Positions 8,903 to 18,120 of a DNA stretch of 64,000 nt are shown here, one piece after another. Position numbers and translations under genes: made by a program. Numbering within the stretch: position 1 is the first letter of the stretch; every line of letters begins with the position of its first letter. Origin of the DNA: Robiginitomaculum sp. (GTDB taxonomy: Bacteria > Pseudomonadota > Alphaproteobacteria > Caulobacterales > Maricaulaceae); NCBI GenBank assembly GCA_002733605.1, contig NVWK01000002.1, positions 186,001 through 250,000 of the forward strand, given 5' to 3'. The notes below the pieces were generated by a model. That model worked only from the letters and a program-made list of their open reading frames with translations. It was not told where the DNA came from and did no database searches.

Positions 8903-9010
8903 AGCCATCTATACTACATCTGCTTTTTTAAGTTGCCTTTTCGGTGCGAGTTCGCAATCTTGAGCCAAGCTAGTCTAAGGACGAGTAAAGGGGCGAATAA
9001 AGGGAAATAT

Positions 9011-9631
9011 ATGCATATGAAAATGATGATGGCCATATGGGCTACACTCGCCCTGTTCTCCCAAACCGCACAGGCGCAAATTATTTCACAAACGCCCAGG
9101 CCGGAGATCCAAAACCCTGAAGCCGATACGATAGAAATCATAAAACCAAACGCGCCCATTGGCAGTTCCAGAAATTCCATCAAAATCCCGCGCACCGGCG
9201 CGCTTCTGTTTGCCGGATTCGACCAAAACGGGGATTACAGCATTGACACGTCCGAAGTCAGCACCGGCATTGATACGGCTTTTGACCGTGCCGACAAAGA
9301 CGCCAGCGGTATCTTATCCCTTATCGAGTTGGAAGCTTGGCGGATTGCCGCGCTTGGATCGGAAAATGCGACCCCTACTAATTTTACCTTCGCGCCCAAT
9401 TTCGCCCGAACGGTTTCTCGTAAACAATTCACCTCTGTACTCTCCAAAATTGCCGAAGACTTGGACAAAGATGATCAGGGAGATCTCGACGGTAAAATTT
9501 CCATGAGCGATCTGCTGAAAAATTACACCCCTCGCAGAGTACGAAAAGGAAAAGGCGACAATTGTATTGATCGCCTTCGTGCCGTACGACGTGAGGTCGA
9601 ACAACAATGCCGCAGACAGCGTGGGTATTAA
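9011..9631 (+). CDS. Exported EF-hand protein, copy 1
   Basis: The start at 9011 gives MHMKMMMAIWATLALFSQTAQA, a normal Sec signal peptide with an AQA cleavage site, preceded by AAAGGGA; the longer frame has no such signal. The mature part starts QIISQTP and is otherwise unlike known enzymes. Two clear EF-hand loops follow, DQNGDYSIDTSE and DKDASGILSLIE, and a third degenerate or extended one (DKDDQGDLDGKIS). The tail is basic with two cysteines. It should bind calcium in the periplasm or outside. The next gene is a paralogue sharing the AQIISQTP-x-PEI mature N terminus and the same loop order. Partners are unknown. Confidence 0.8.
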   Translation: MHMKMMMAIWATLALFSQTAQAQIISQTPRPEIQNPEADTIEIIKPNAPIGSSRNSIKIPRTGALLFAGFDQNGDYSIDTSEVSTGIDTAFDRADKDASGILSLIELEAWRIAALGSENATPTNFTFAPNFARTVSRKQFTSVLSKIAEDLDKDDQGDLDGKISMSDLLKNYTPRRVRKGKGDNCIDRLRAVRREVEQQCRRQRGY

Positions 9632-9729
9632 GACAACGCGGGTATGAATGAATTGTCATGAGAACAATTTAATTTGTATTTTGAACCGCCATTTGCCATG
9701 AAGTCTTTAAATTGAGTATGGAGAGAGAA

Positions 9730-10359
9730 ATGCGGGCAGGGTCAAAATTTAGCTTAGCCATTTTTGGGCTATACACGCTCAGTCCATTTACAGGTTTAGG
9801 CGCACTGGCGCAAATTATTTCACAAACCCCCGGGCCTGAAATCATCGGGCCAGAAAACCTTTCCATGGAAATGCTCGGCACCCCCCAACAGCTGCGCACA
9901 GATCAGGGCACAATGACAGCAAAACCCATCGCCCTGCTCATCGCCGGTTTTGACACCGACATGAATTACGTCATCAAGCCAGATGAAATTGAAGCGGGCA
10001 TACGCGCCGCATTTTCCTTTGCAGATACAGACAAAAGCGGCAAACTTTCTTTGATCGAGTTGACCGACTGGCGCAGAGCCGCTTTAGGTTCGGACAATGC
10101 TTTGCCCGGCAATATCGCCTTCACCCCCAATTTCAGCCAGAGCATATCCCCGTCCAGCTTCCACGATGTGCTGAAACGCTCGATCATGCGGTTCGACACA
10201 GACGAAAACGGCAACATCCATAGGGCCGACCTCCTCACAGTGGAACAAAGATCAAGAGGCAGAGCACGCGGCCCTCAGGATGAAAAAAGAACCCAAAAAG
10301 GAAATCGTCCCCCACGCGGTGAGGGCGGCAAGGGCGGCAGAGGTCGCCGCTCAAACTAA
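9730..10359 (+). CDS. Exported EF-hand protein, copy 2
   Basis: ATG at 9730 is chosen because GGAGAG lies just before it; TTG 9712 and ATG 9718 are alternatives. The 209-residue product has a signal peptide (hydrophobic FSLAIFGLYTL, cleavage near ALA-QII), then AQIISQTPGPEIIGPE, matching the mature start of the preceding gene. EF-hand-like loops are DTDMNYVIKPDE, DTDKSGKLSLIE (canonical) and DTDENGNIHRAD. The C terminus is a glycine/arginine/lysine-rich tail (RGRARG, GGKGGRGRRS), unlike copy 1. It is 98 bp downstream of copy 1 on the same strand, a tandem duplication that has diverged mainly at the tail. The function is unknown beyond likely calcium binding outside the cytoplasm. Confidence 0.8.
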   Translation: MRAGSKFSLAIFGLYTLSPFTGLGALAQIISQTPGPEIIGPENLSMEMLGTPQQLRTDQGTMTAKPIALLIAGFDTDMNYVIKPDEIEAGIRAAFSFADTDKSGKLSLIELTDWRRAALGSDNALPGNIAFTPNFSQSISPSSFHDVLKRSIMRFDTDENGNIHRADLLTVEQRSRGRARGPQDEKRTQKGNRPPRGEGGKGGRGRRSN

Positions 10360-10389
10360 TCTCAAGACCTAGGTGGAAAGAGGGGGGCG

Positions 10390-10875
10390 TTAGTCCCTGA
10401 AGTTTTTAAACTGGAACGGTTGTTCGTGCGGCAGACCCTTTACGAAAGCCATCGCAGTTTGTAGATCATCGCGTTTCTTACCCGTCACCCGAAGCTCCTC
10501 GCCTTGAATAGCCACTTGCACTTTTAACTTTTCGCCTTTGATCTGTTTGACCAGTTTTTTGGCCAGTTCTTTCTCGATCCCCTGCTTGACCACAACTTTT
10601 TGGCGCACAGACATGCCCGCCGCCGGTTCGGTCTTCTGGAAATCAAGCTGGCCCGGTTCAATACCGCGCTTGTGCAAATTACCACGGAGGATTTCCTGCA
10701 TTTGCTTCAGCTTCAAATCATCATCCGCAAAAATCGTAATCACACCATCCTTGTGCTCACACGTAGATTTACTGCCCTTGAAATCATAGCGCACAGAAAT
10801 TTCACGGGTCAGGTTTTGCAACGCATTGTCCACTTCGGACAAATCGGCTTCGGACACAATATCAAATGATGGCAT
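10390..10875 (-). CDS. YajQ family nucleotide-binding protein
   Basis: The 161-residue protein matches YajQ in length and along its whole sequence: MPSFDIVSEADLSEVDNAL at the start, ISVRYDFKGSKS, GMSVRQKVVVKQGIEKELAKK in the middle and VTGKKRDDLQTAM near the end. YajQ proteins have two ferredoxin-like domains; some bind cyclic di-GMP and others bind nucleotides or nucleic acid. It converges with the EF-hand genes and lies 36 bp after rmuC on the same strand, so the two may be co-transcribed. Confidence 0.95.
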   Translation of the reverse strand: MPSFDIVSEADLSEVDNALQNLTREISVRYDFKGSKSTCEHKDGVITIFADDDLKLKQMQEILRGNLHKRGIEPGQLDFQKTEPAAGMSVRQKVVVKQGIEKELAKKLVKQIKGEKLKVQVAIQGEELRVTGKKRDDLQTAMAFVKGLPHEQPFQFKNFRD

Positions 10876-10911
10876 TTTTTATTCCTCTTTAAAAACGGGA
10901 TTTTCTAACAT

Positions 10912-12069
10912 CTAGACTTTAGGCTTGTCCAGAGGGTCGGGGGACTTGTCCAGAAGGTCGGGTTCCGGCTCCTCTTTATTTTCCTGCATTTCAAGACTGC
11001 CGATTTTATCCGAACGATTGGTGATTTTCTGGCTAGAGGTCAAAATACCGGTAACATCATCCCCGACTTGGCGGAAATGGGTTTGTAATTTGGTCGCGCG
11101 TTCCGACAAAAGTCGCACATCATTGGCCAAAGCCCCGACCTCTTTTTGGATAATGTGGGCTTGTTCGCGCATGGCCGCATCCTTCATCAAGGCCCGCATC
11201 GTATGCAAAGTCGCCATAAATGTGGTCGGCGAAACAATCATCACCCGCTCCGAGAACCCTTTATCGACCACATCCGAAAAATTAGTGTGCAGTTCCGCGT
11301 AAATCGCCTCGGACGGCAAAAACAGCAACGCAATTTCGTAAGTCTCCCCGAAAATCAAATATTTGCTAGCAATATCTTTAATGTGAACCAGCACGTCACG
11401 GCGAAACTCTCTCCCATATGTCAACTTATCTGCCGCCGTTTCCGCCGCCGTCAACCGACGCCAGCTTTCCATAGGAAATTTACTATCCACCGCCACATGC
11501 CCCTGCTCGCCAGGCAGATGGATCAGCGCGTCAACCCGTTTACCATTGGAAAGCACCACTTGGAAATCATAGGCACTCGGTGGCAAGAAGTTTTCAATCA
11601 AGTCCTGCATGGCTTTCTCGCCGAACGCCCCCCTTGCCTGCTTGTTAGACAATAGGCTTTGCAAACTGGAAACTTCGCCAGACAGGGTTTCAATATTTTT
11701 CTGCGCCCGATCGATGAGAGCCAAACGCTCGTGCAAATCTTTCAGGTTCTTAGCACTCCGTTCTTGGGTCTCGTGCAGGCTTTGGCCAACCTTGTGGGAC
11801 ACAATATCTAGGCGCTCATCAAGGATCTTGCGCAATTTTTCTTCCCGACTTGCCGAATCCTCCGCAAATTGCGACAGACGGCCCTGCAATGAGGATTGCT
11901 GCTCCGCCATCTTGGACAGATAGGCCTGCATCTGCTCCGCGCTCATCGATTTCGCCCCGCGCCTGACCACCCAGATAGCAATCAAGGCCCCAAGCAAGAC
12001 CAGAGCGCAAGCAAGGATCAACTCAACAAAGGTCACATTCAGACCGGAATACGAGAATATAGGTTCCAT
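10912..12069 (-). CDS. rmuC: DNA recombination protein RmuC homologue
   Basis: The 385-residue protein has one N-terminal membrane segment (about residues 14-34, ending IWVVRRG), then a long heptad-rich coiled coil (about 45-150) and the RmuC nuclease-like domain with ARGAFGEKAMQDLIENFLP and VDALIHLPGEQGHVAVDSKFPMESW. RmuC limits rearrangements at inverted repeats and belongs to the PD-(D/E)xK-like fold group; DSK may be part of that site. The C-terminal tail repeats Asp-Pro-Leu-Asp (LLDKSPDPLDKP). It diverges from the def operon, with a short 65-bp shared upstream region. Confidence 0.92.
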   Translation of the reverse strand: MEPIFSYSGLNVTFVELILACALVLLGALIAIWVVRRGAKSMSAEQMQAYLSKMAEQQSSLQGRLSQFAEDSASREEKLRKILDERLDIVSHKVGQSLHETQERSAKNLKDLHERLALIDRAQKNIETLSGEVSSLQSLLSNKQARGAFGEKAMQDLIENFLPPSAYDFQVVLSNGKRVDALIHLPGEQGHVAVDSKFPMESWRRLTAAETAADKLTYGREFRRDVLVHIKDIASKYLIFGETYEIALLFLPSEAIYAELHTNFSDVVDKGFSERVMIVSPTTFMATLHTMRALMKDAAMREQAHIIQKEVGALANDVRLLSERATKLQTHFRQVGDDVTGILTSSQKITNRSDKIGSLEMQENKEEPEPDLLDKSPDPLDKPKV

Positions 12070-12134
12070 AAACCCACTGTTTCACACCTTGGCGCGTCTG
12101 GCAATTACTTGACTAAGCACGAGGGCCAACCTAC

Positions 12135-12662
12135 ATGAAGGGCATGAGTATACGCCCCATATTAACGGTCCCAAATCCGGCCTTAAAACAAATCTCGAAA
12201 CCTGTGGACAGTGTCACGGACGAGATTCGTACCCTCATGGACGACATGTTGGAAACCATGTATGCCGCGCCCGGCATCGGCCTCGCCGCCGTGCAAGTCG
12301 GTGTGCCGATTAACGTGATTGTTATGGACTTGGCCAAATCCGACGACGAACCGGCCCCGCAATATTTCGTAAACCCGGAAATTCTCGAAATCGTCGAAGA
12401 GATGAAACCCTATGAAGAAGGCTGTCTGTCCATACCGGATGTTTACGACGAGATTGACCGCGCCGAACGGGTAAAATTAAAATATTTGGATTATGACGGC
12501 AACGAAGTCATCGAATGGGCCGAAGATTTATACGCTGTGTGCATCCAGCACGAAATGGACCATCTAAAAGGCATTTTGTTCATCGACTATCTGTCGCGCC
12601 TCAAACGCACCCGCGCCGTCAAGAAGGTTCAGAAAACGGAAAAACTGAAAGCGGCAGAATGA
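12135..12662 (+). CDS. def: Peptide deformylase
   Basis: The 175-residue protein carries all three deformylase motifs: [10 protein letters not shown] (about 53-62), EGCLSIPD with the metal-binding Cys, and QHEMDHLKG with the metal His pair and catalytic Glu. It removes the formyl group from new proteins at the ribosome. ATG 12135 has GAGGG upstream; ATG 12144 is a possible alternative. It is the first gene of a tight def-fmt-truA operon: its TGA overlaps the fmt ATG. Confidence 0.97.
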   Translation: MKGMSIRPILTVPNPALKQISKPVDSVTDEIRTLMDDMLETMYAAPGIGLAAVQVGVPINVIVMDLAKSDDEPAPQYFVNPEILEIVEEMKPYEEGCLSIPDVYDEIDRAERVKLKYLDYDGNEVIEWAEDLYAVCIQHEMDHLKGILFIDYLSRLKRTRAVKKVQKTEKLKAAE

Positions 12663-13588
12663 GCCTGCGCGTCGTCTTCATGGGCACGCCCGAATTTGCC
12701 GTGCCGTCCCTGTCAGAAATTCTCGCGTCCGGATACGAGGTTGTACGGGTCTATACCCAGCCCCCGCAGCGCGCAGGACGTGGCAAACAAATGCGCAAAA
12801 GCCCTGTCCACCAATTCGCCGAGATCATGGGCATTCCGGTCGAAACGCCGGAAAGTTTTCGCAAACCCTCCGTCATTGACGGGCTGGAAGCTGTGGGCGC
12901 AGATGTCGCCTGTGTGGTTGCCTACGGACAAATATTGCCCCAACGCGCCCTCGATGCACCCCGCGAAGGCTGCTTGAATTTGCACGGCTCTCTCTTGCCA
13001 CGCTGGCGCGGCGCGGCCCCCGTACAACGCGCCATCATGGCCGGCGACACCAAAACCGCCGCCCAGATTATGCAAATGGAAAAGGGCTTGGACACTGGCC
13101 CCATACTCCTGTCTGAAATCGTATCCATCAGCAATGAGGATACGGCGGGCAGTCTCCACGACACCCTGTCTCATGTGGGCGCTAGCCTGTGGCCACGCGC
13201 TCTGGCAGCTCTCGAACGTGGCGGCCTTGTCCCCACCCAACAAGATGGTGAACCAACCTACGCTACCAAAATCGATAAGGCCGAAGCCCGGCTTGATTGG
13301 CATAAACCTGCACAAGAGCTTGAGTATCTTATTCGTGGCCTGTCCCCGTTTCCGGGCGCATGGTGCGAGCTTCCGGGCCGTAAAGGACCTGAACGGGTAA
13401 AAATACATTTAGCCTGTGTAGAAAATGCACATGGCAAAGCCGGAACCACACTGGATGATGCTCTGTTGATCGCCTGCGGGGACGCGTCCCTGCGGCTCTT
13501 GCGCCTACAGCCTGCGGGAAAAAACGTCATGGACGCACAGGATTATTTACGGGGTCGCCCGTGCGCGAAAAGCACACAGCTTTCATGA
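12659..13588 (+). CDS. fmt: Methionyl-tRNA formyltransferase
   Basis: The start is ATG 12659, overlapping the def stop as ATGA; the longer frame runs back inside def and is not real. The 309-residue product begins [16 protein letters not shown] and has the catalytic block [20 protein letters not shown] (about residues 103-122) and the downstream [10 protein letters not shown] region of the C-terminal domain. It formylates initiator Met-tRNA using 10-formyl-tetrahydrofolate. The deformylase gene beside it performs the reverse step on finished proteins, and translational coupling through both 4-base overlaps suggests fixed co-expression. Confidence 0.97.
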   Translation: MSLRVVFMGTPEFAVPSLSEILASGYEVVRVYTQPPQRAGRGKQMRKSPVHQFAEIMGIPVETPESFRKPSVIDGLEAVGADVACVVAYGQILPQRALDAPREGCLNLHGSLLPRWRGAAPVQRAIMAGDTKTAAQIMQMEKGLDTGPILLSEIVSISNEDTAGSLHDTLSHVGASLWPRALAALERGGLVPTQQDGEPTYATKIDKAEARLDWHKPAQELEYLIRGLSPFPGAWCELPGRKGPERVKIHLACVENAHGKAGTTLDDALLIACGDASLRLLRLQPAGKNVMDAQDYLRGRPCAKSTQLS

Positions 13589-14322
13589 CCCGCTACAAGC
13601 TGACCATAGAATATGACGGCACCCCGTTCATGGGCTGGCAGGTACAAAAAAACCAGCCAAGCGTTCAGGGGGTTCTCAAAAAAGCCGCCGAAGCCATGGA
13701 CGAAAACCCTGTCACAGTATACGGGGCGGGCCGTACCGATAGCGGCGTACACGCTTTGGGCCAAGTTGCCCACATGGATTTGATCAAAGACCTCCGCGCA
13801 GACAAAGTCCGCGACGGGATGAATTTTCACCTCGCCAATCATCCGGTCACCGTCCTAGACGCCGAAATTGTTGACCCCGAATTTAACTGCCGTTTTGACG
13901 CCACTGCCCGCACCTATCTCTACCGGATCATAGACCGCCGCCCGAAACTGGCACTGGATAAGAGCCGGGTCTGGCGCATTCCTGTGCACATGGATGAACA
14001 TGCCATGCACCACGCCGCCGGTGTCTTGCTAGGCGAGCATGATTTCACCACTTTTCGCGACAAACAGTGTCAGGCACACTCTCCGGTAAAATCTTTGGAC
14101 GAGTTAAGCGTGACCCGCGTCGGCGCAGAAATCCATATCCACGCCAAAGCCCGCTCTTTCCTACACAGGCAAATCCGCTCGATCACAGGTGTTTTGGCCG
14201 AAGTGGGCACGGGGAAATTATTCTCATCAGATGTGAAAAACATGCTCGAAGCCTGCGACCGCAAAATGTGTAGCCCCGTCGCACCGCCCGATGGTTTGTA
14301 TCTTATGAAAGTGGACTACTAG
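13585..14322 (+). CDS. truA: tRNA pseudouridine(38-40) synthase TruA
   Basis: The start is set at ATG 13585, overlapping the fmt stop (ATGA) and giving the usual [19 protein letters not shown] beginning; GTG 13561 would add eight atypical residues. The 245-residue enzyme has the catalytic YGAGRTDSGVHA motif with Asp52 and the RSFLHRQIRSITG motif near the C terminus. It converts uridines at 38-40 of the anticodon arm to pseudouridine. It is the third gene of the def-fmt-truA operon and is followed, convergently, by a membrane-protein gene after 2 bp. Confidence 0.97.
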   Translation: MTRYKLTIEYDGTPFMGWQVQKNQPSVQGVLKKAAEAMDENPVTVYGAGRTDSGVHALGQVAHMDLIKDLRADKVRDGMNFHLANHPVTVLDAEIVDPEFNCRFDATARTYLYRIIDRRPKLALDKSRVWRIPVHMDEHAMHHAAGVLLGEHDFTTFRDKQCQAHSPVKSLDELSVTRVGAEIHIHAKARSFLHRQIRSITGVLAEVGTGKLFSSDVKNMLEACDRKMCSPVAPPDGLYLMKVDY

Positions 14323-14324
14323 CT

Positions 14325-14867
14325 TTAAGCGAGTGCTTGCACCAAACCGAGATACAAAACCATCATACTGGTCATATTGATCAAAATCGCGGTAAACACC
14401 GACCCCATCCAGTCAAATCCGGCAACGCGCGAGGCCAGGCGTATATCAAGCGCCAATGTGCCCAGATATAAGGCCAACCCGATCACATAGGCAAAACTGA
14501 ACGGAAGCAAGCCAAGCAGATAAAGCCCGAACGCCATCGCAATGAGAACCATCACACATAAAAAAGCCCAATTACGCACAATCACCCACGGACGAAATAC
14601 CGACACCCGATCAAAAACAAGACAGAGAATATAGGCCACCACTGGAAATGACAGCGCCATAAAGCCGAGCACCAGACCAATGGCCAGATACGGCGCCTCA
14701 CCCGAATTATCATTATATTTAACCACGGCTTTGGTGATCAGCATAAACAGCGGGATACACAGAAAAATCGCCCCGAAGGATCGCGGCAGTGCGCGCGCCG
14801 TCAGATCAAACTCATCCTGCCAATCGTCTTCGCCTTTAAGAGCTTTAAGAATTCCGCTAAAAATCAT
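14325..14867 (-). CDS. Hypothetical multi-pass membrane protein
   Basis: The product has 180 residues. After an acidic N-terminal stretch ([14 protein letters not shown]) there are about five hydrophobic segments (near 30-50, 62-87, 98-116, 121-142 and 155-178). I do not recognise a family motif. Its start overlaps the dapE stop by 4 bases, so it is probably translated from the dapE transcript. Arrangement next to dapE is all that hints at a role, perhaps in the cell envelope. Confidence 0.7.
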   Translation of the reverse strand: MIFSGILKALKGEDDWQDEFDLTARALPRSFGAIFLCIPLFMLITKAVVKYNDNSGEAPYLAIGLVLGFMALSFPVVAYILCLVFDRVSVFRPWVIVRNWAFLCVMVLIAMAFGLYLLGLLPFSFAYVIGLALYLGTLALDIRLASRVAGFDWMGSVFTAILINMTSMMVLYLGLVQALA

Positions 14868-16009
14868 GTGTCAAAATACCTGACCAAAAAGACTTTGTAA
14901 ATCTCGCACAGGTTTTTAATGTCTTCCACTTCGGCGTGCTCATCCACCTGATGAATGGTTTTCCCGATCAGGCCGAACTCGACCACAGGCGCAAAATGAG
15001 TAATGAAGCGCGCATCCGACGTGCCGCCGCTGGTAGAAAGCTGTGGCGTTTTGCCCGTCACATCTTTGATCGCCGCACTAATCGTATCCGTAAACCGGCA
15101 AGGTGTCGTCAAAAAAGGAGATCCGGGAACGGCCAAGTCGGCCTCGATTGTTCCGTCAAATCCGTCTTGAACACTGGCAATTTCTTCGCGTATCCACGCC
15201 AGCAAACTCTCGCCCGTATGCTCCGTATTAAACCGGATATTGAACTTGGCACTTGCCGATTTCGGAATGATATTATGGGTCGGATTATTAACATCAATGC
15301 TGGTGATCTCGAGGTTAGAAGGCTGGAAATTATCATTCCCCCCATCAAGCGCCTTCACGGAAAACGCTGTCAGAATTTTCAGCAAAACCGGCACAGGATT
15401 TCCGGCCAGATCAGGATAGGCCACATGCCCTTGGGTTCCGTTGACCGTAATCACACCATTAAGAGACCCACGGCGACCGATTTTCACCATTTCCCCCAAT
15501 ATATTCGGGTTGGTCGGCTCCCCCACCAAACAATGATCTATGACCTCGCCTGCTTGTGTAATCGCATCCAGAACTTTGGTCGTGCCGTTCAGGGCCGGTC
15601 CTTCTTCATCACCGGTGATGAGAAAACTGATCGAACCAGCAGGCTTCCACCCCGTTTCAAGTTGTTGAGCAACTGCCGCCACAAACGCCGCAATACCGCC
15701 TTTCATATCCGCAGCCCCACGCCCCCAAAGCTTGCCCTCCGAAATATCGCCGCCGAAAGGATTGTGCCGCCATTCGCTCGCATTACCTACCGGCACCACA
15801 TCCGTATGGCCCGCATAACATAAATTAGGCGCCTCCGTGCCGAGCCGCGCATACAGATTATCCACCTCTTCAAACGGATAACGGGTACAGACAAAGCCCA
15901 GCTCTTCCAAACTGGTTTGCAACACATCCAAAGCCCCCGCATCTTTCGGGGTCACGGATGGACAGCGGATCAGTGCGGTCGCCAAGCTGAGAGGGTCTAA
16001 AGTATACAT
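14864..16009 (-). CDS. dapE: Succinyl-diaminopimelate desuccinylase
   Basis: The 381-residue M20-family enzyme shows [12 protein letters not shown] (first metal His and Asp), [15 protein letters not shown] (bridging Asp), [12 protein letters not shown] (catalytic Glu and metal Glu), and the dimerisation domain with [13 protein letters not shown]. It releases succinate from N-succinyl-LL-diaminopimelate on the route to lysine and peptidoglycan. dapD, the enzyme that adds the succinyl group, lies 0.5 kb upstream on the same strand with one opposite-strand cupin gene between. Start [21 protein letters not shown] is typical. Confidence 0.95.
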   Translation of the reverse strand: MYTLDPLSLATALIRCPSVTPKDAGALDVLQTSLEELGFVCTRYPFEEVDNLYARLGTEAPNLCYAGHTDVVPVGNASEWRHNPFGGDISEGKLWGRGAADMKGGIAAFVAAVAQQLETGWKPAGSISFLITGDEEGPALNGTTKVLDAITQAGEVIDHCLVGEPTNPNILGEMVKIGRRGSLNGVITVNGTQGHVAYPDLAGNPVPVLLKILTAFSVKALDGGNDNFQPSNLEITSIDVNNPTHNIIPKSASAKFNIRFNTEHTGESLLAWIREEIASVQDGFDGTIEADLAVPGSPFLTTPCRFTDTISAAIKDVTGKTPQLSTSGGTSDARFITHFAPVVEFGLIGKTIHQVDEHAEVEDIKNLCEIYKVFLVRYFDT

Positions 16010-16074
16010 AGGCCGGAATTAAGCTATGATGGCCCCCAAAGCAAGATAGGAATGACCAACAAGAAGGGAAACAA

Positions 16075-16554
16075 ATGCCAAAACTGGATTTAAAGGCAAT
16101 AGACGCACGGGTCGGCAATGGCTATCCGCACCCCCATAATCTGCCGTGTGACCACCGCATCAACTATGCCCTTGGCGATGCGGGCGGGCTGGATCAGTTC
16201 GGTGTTAATCTCGTCACCCTGCCTGCCGCCAAATCCGGCGAGGAAAGCTGGGCCTCCCAACGCCATTGGCATTCCGCCGAAGACGAATTTGTTTACATCC
16301 TGTCCGGCAATTGTACCTTGGTAGACGATACGGGCGAAACCCCGCTCAGTACCGGGGATGCCTGCACCCACAAAGCCAATGACGGCAATGGCCATCACCT
16401 TGTCAACACCAGCGGCTCGGATGTCACATTCCTTGTGGTTGGTGCCCGACGTCCCGAAAACGACCATTGCCGCTATGCGGACATTGATCTGGATTTGCCC
16501 GCAACCGGACAATCAGATCGTGATTATTTTCACAAAGACGGCACGCCGTACTGA
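16075..16554 (+). CDS. Cupin-domain protein
   Basis: The 159-residue protein has a single cupin barrel. Motif 1 is HWHSAEDEFVYILSGN (His pair and Glu as metal ligands) and motif 2 is in GDACTHKANDGNGHHLVN with a further His. Such proteins bind a metal and range from sugar isomerases to dioxygenases; this subfamily has no assigned reaction known to me. It sits alone on the plus strand between dapE and dapD, with AGAAGGGAAA as ribosome-binding site, and overlaps no other gene. Its stop is 5 bp from the convergent dapD stop. Confidence 0.85.
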   Translation: MPKLDLKAIDARVGNGYPHPHNLPCDHRINYALGDAGGLDQFGVNLVTLPAAKSGEESWASQRHWHSAEDEFVYILSGNCTLVDDTGETPLSTGDACTHKANDGNGHHLVNTSGSDVTFLVVGARRPENDHCRYADIDLDLPATGQSDRDYFHKDGTPY

Positions 16555-16561
16555 CGTAAAC

Positions 16562-17389
16562 CTAGTCGCGCAACAGCTCGTTAATACCGGTTTTCGCGCG
16601 GGTCTTCTCGTCAACCGTTTTAACAATCACAGCGCAGGCAAGGCTCGGCCCACCGTTCTTGTCAGGCAGTGCGCCCGGCACAACAACACTATAGGCAGGC
16701 ACTTCACCGTACATAATTTCGCCGCTGGCCCGATTAACGATTTTGGTCGATTGCGAGATAAACACGCCCATGGCCAACACGGACCCTTCACGTACAATAA
16801 CTCCCTCGACCACCTCTGAGCGTGCGCCGATAAAGCAGTTGTCTTCAATGATCGTCGGGTTGGCCTGTAGAGGTTCTAAAACCCCGCCAATGCCTGTACC
16901 GGCAGAAATATGACAATGCGCCCCCACTTGCGCACACGAGCCAATAGATGCCCATGTATCCACCATAGTGCCGTCGCCCACATAGGCCCCGATATTGACG
17001 AAACTTGGCATCAGTACAACGTCAGAGCCGATATAGGCCCCGCGCCGTGCAATCGCGCCGGGAACCGCACGTAAGCCGGCCGCTTTGAAGCTCTCAGTTG
17101 ACCAGCCATCAAATTTACTGGAAACCTTGTCCCACCACATCGCCCCGCCCGGCCCGCCTTCAATGGCGTGCATCGGATTGAGGCGAAAGCCCAGAAGAAC
17201 TGCTTTTTTTAGCCATTGGTGTACGGTCCAGTTCCCATCCTGACCCTGTGAAGCCACGCGCCATTTTCCACTATCCAGTCCGGCAATCGCGGTTTCAACG
17301 GCGTCGCGAACGGCGCCTGTGGTATCGGTAGAAAGCGTATCCCGGTTATCCCATGCAGATTCGAGCGTGGTTTGTAAATCCTGTGTCAT
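16562..17389 (-). CDS. dapD: Tetrahydrodipicolinate N-succinyltransferase
   Basis: The start is placed at ATG 17389 ([17 protein letters not shown]); the longer frame extends into the upstream gene with unrelated sequence. The 275-residue product has the alpha-helical N-terminal domain, [17 protein letters not shown], and a left-handed parallel beta-helix built of hexapeptide repeats ([21 protein letters not shown] onward), ending in [11 protein letters not shown]-like sequence. It succinylates tetrahydrodipicolinate in lysine/diaminopimelate synthesis and acts as a trimer. It follows the HAD gene by 46 bp on the same strand. Confidence 0.96.
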   Translation of the reverse strand: MTQDLQTTLESAWDNRDTLSTDTTGAVRDAVETAIAGLDSGKWRVASQGQDGNWTVHQWLKKAVLLGFRLNPMHAIEGGPGGAMWWDKVSSKFDGWSTESFKAAGLRAVPGAIARRGAYIGSDVVLMPSFVNIGAYVGDGTMVDTWASIGSCAQVGAHCHISAGTGIGGVLEPLQANPTIIEDNCFIGARSEVVEGVIVREGSVLAMGVFISQSTKIVNRASGEIMYGEVPAYSVVVPGALPDKNGGPSLACAVIVKTVDEKTRAKTGINELLRD

Positions 17390-17435
17390 CTGGAAAGCCT
17401 TTACGTTAAATCCAGTGCGTTGGTATAAAGGTTTT

Positions 17436-18119
17436 TTAAGGCAGGGCAAGCAACCAAGCAGGTAAATCGCTTGTATGCATATCGACAAAGTCCGGCACAT
17501 TTTTCCCGTCATGGGGACGCGACGCTTTCGGTTCATGGCTCCAGTCTATATCGGACGTGATCAACAAGGTCGACATGCCCATAGATTTGGGAACCTCCAG
17601 ATTACGCACTGAATCTTCTGCCATAAAAGCCCGCGCCGGATCGATATCGAAAGCATTGATAAATTGCTCATAAGGCGCGTGCTTGGGCTTGGGCACATAG
17701 TCCGTGTCCTCAATCGCAAACACCCCGTCAAATAAATCATAAAGCCCCAAATATTCGCCAACATTTTTGGCATGCAGGCGCGACCCGTTGGTAAAAATAA
17801 ACTTCCGGCCCGGCAAAGCTTCAATCCCTTGACGCAAGCTTGGGTCAGGGGTCAGCATGCCCAGATCAATATCATGCACATGATGTAAAAACGCCGCCGG
17901 ATCCATATCATGTACCGCCATCAATCCTGAAAGCGAGGTGCCGTATTCAACCAGATACTGCTTTTGCAAAACCCGGGCTTCTGTCGGCGGCACATCCAGA
18001 AAATCACTGATAAACGCCGTCATTTTTTTATCAATTTGGGCGAAAAAACGCGCGTCCCCACTATAGAGCGTATTGTCGAGATCAAAAATCCAGGCGTCTA
18101 TATGATCCAGTGCCGTCAT
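17436..18119 (-). CDS. HAD-superfamily pyrimidine 5'-nucleotidase
   Basis: The 227-residue protein has the HAD motifs: nucleophile Asp13 and Asp15 in [12 protein letters not shown], the motif II threonine in [14 protein letters not shown], motif III Lys in [12 protein letters not shown] and motif IV in [19 protein letters not shown]. The combination DLDNTLY plus the small cap resembles the pyrimidine 5'-nucleotidase group (SDT1/YjjG relatives), which dephosphorylates UMP/CMP or odd nucleotides. It lies one base past the DUF1036 stop, so it is almost certainly co-translated or co-transcribed in the argB to dapD series. The exact substrate is uncertain. Confidence 0.88.
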   Translation of the reverse strand: MTALDHIDAWIFDLDNTLYSGDARFFAQIDKKMTAFISDFLDVPPTEARVLQKQYLVEYGTSLSGLMAVHDMDPAAFLHHVHDIDLGMLTPDPSLRQGIEALPGRKFIFTNGSRLHAKNVGEYLGLYDLFDGVFAIEDTDYVPKPKHAPYEQFINAFDIDPARAFMAEDSVRNLEVPKSMGMSTLLITSDIDWSHEPKASRPHDGKNVPDFVDMHTSDLPAWLLALP

Positions 18120-18120
18120 G

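Noticed and set aside
14936-15823. 295-codon plus-strand frame
   Set aside because: It is antisense to dapE, which is intact and conserved.
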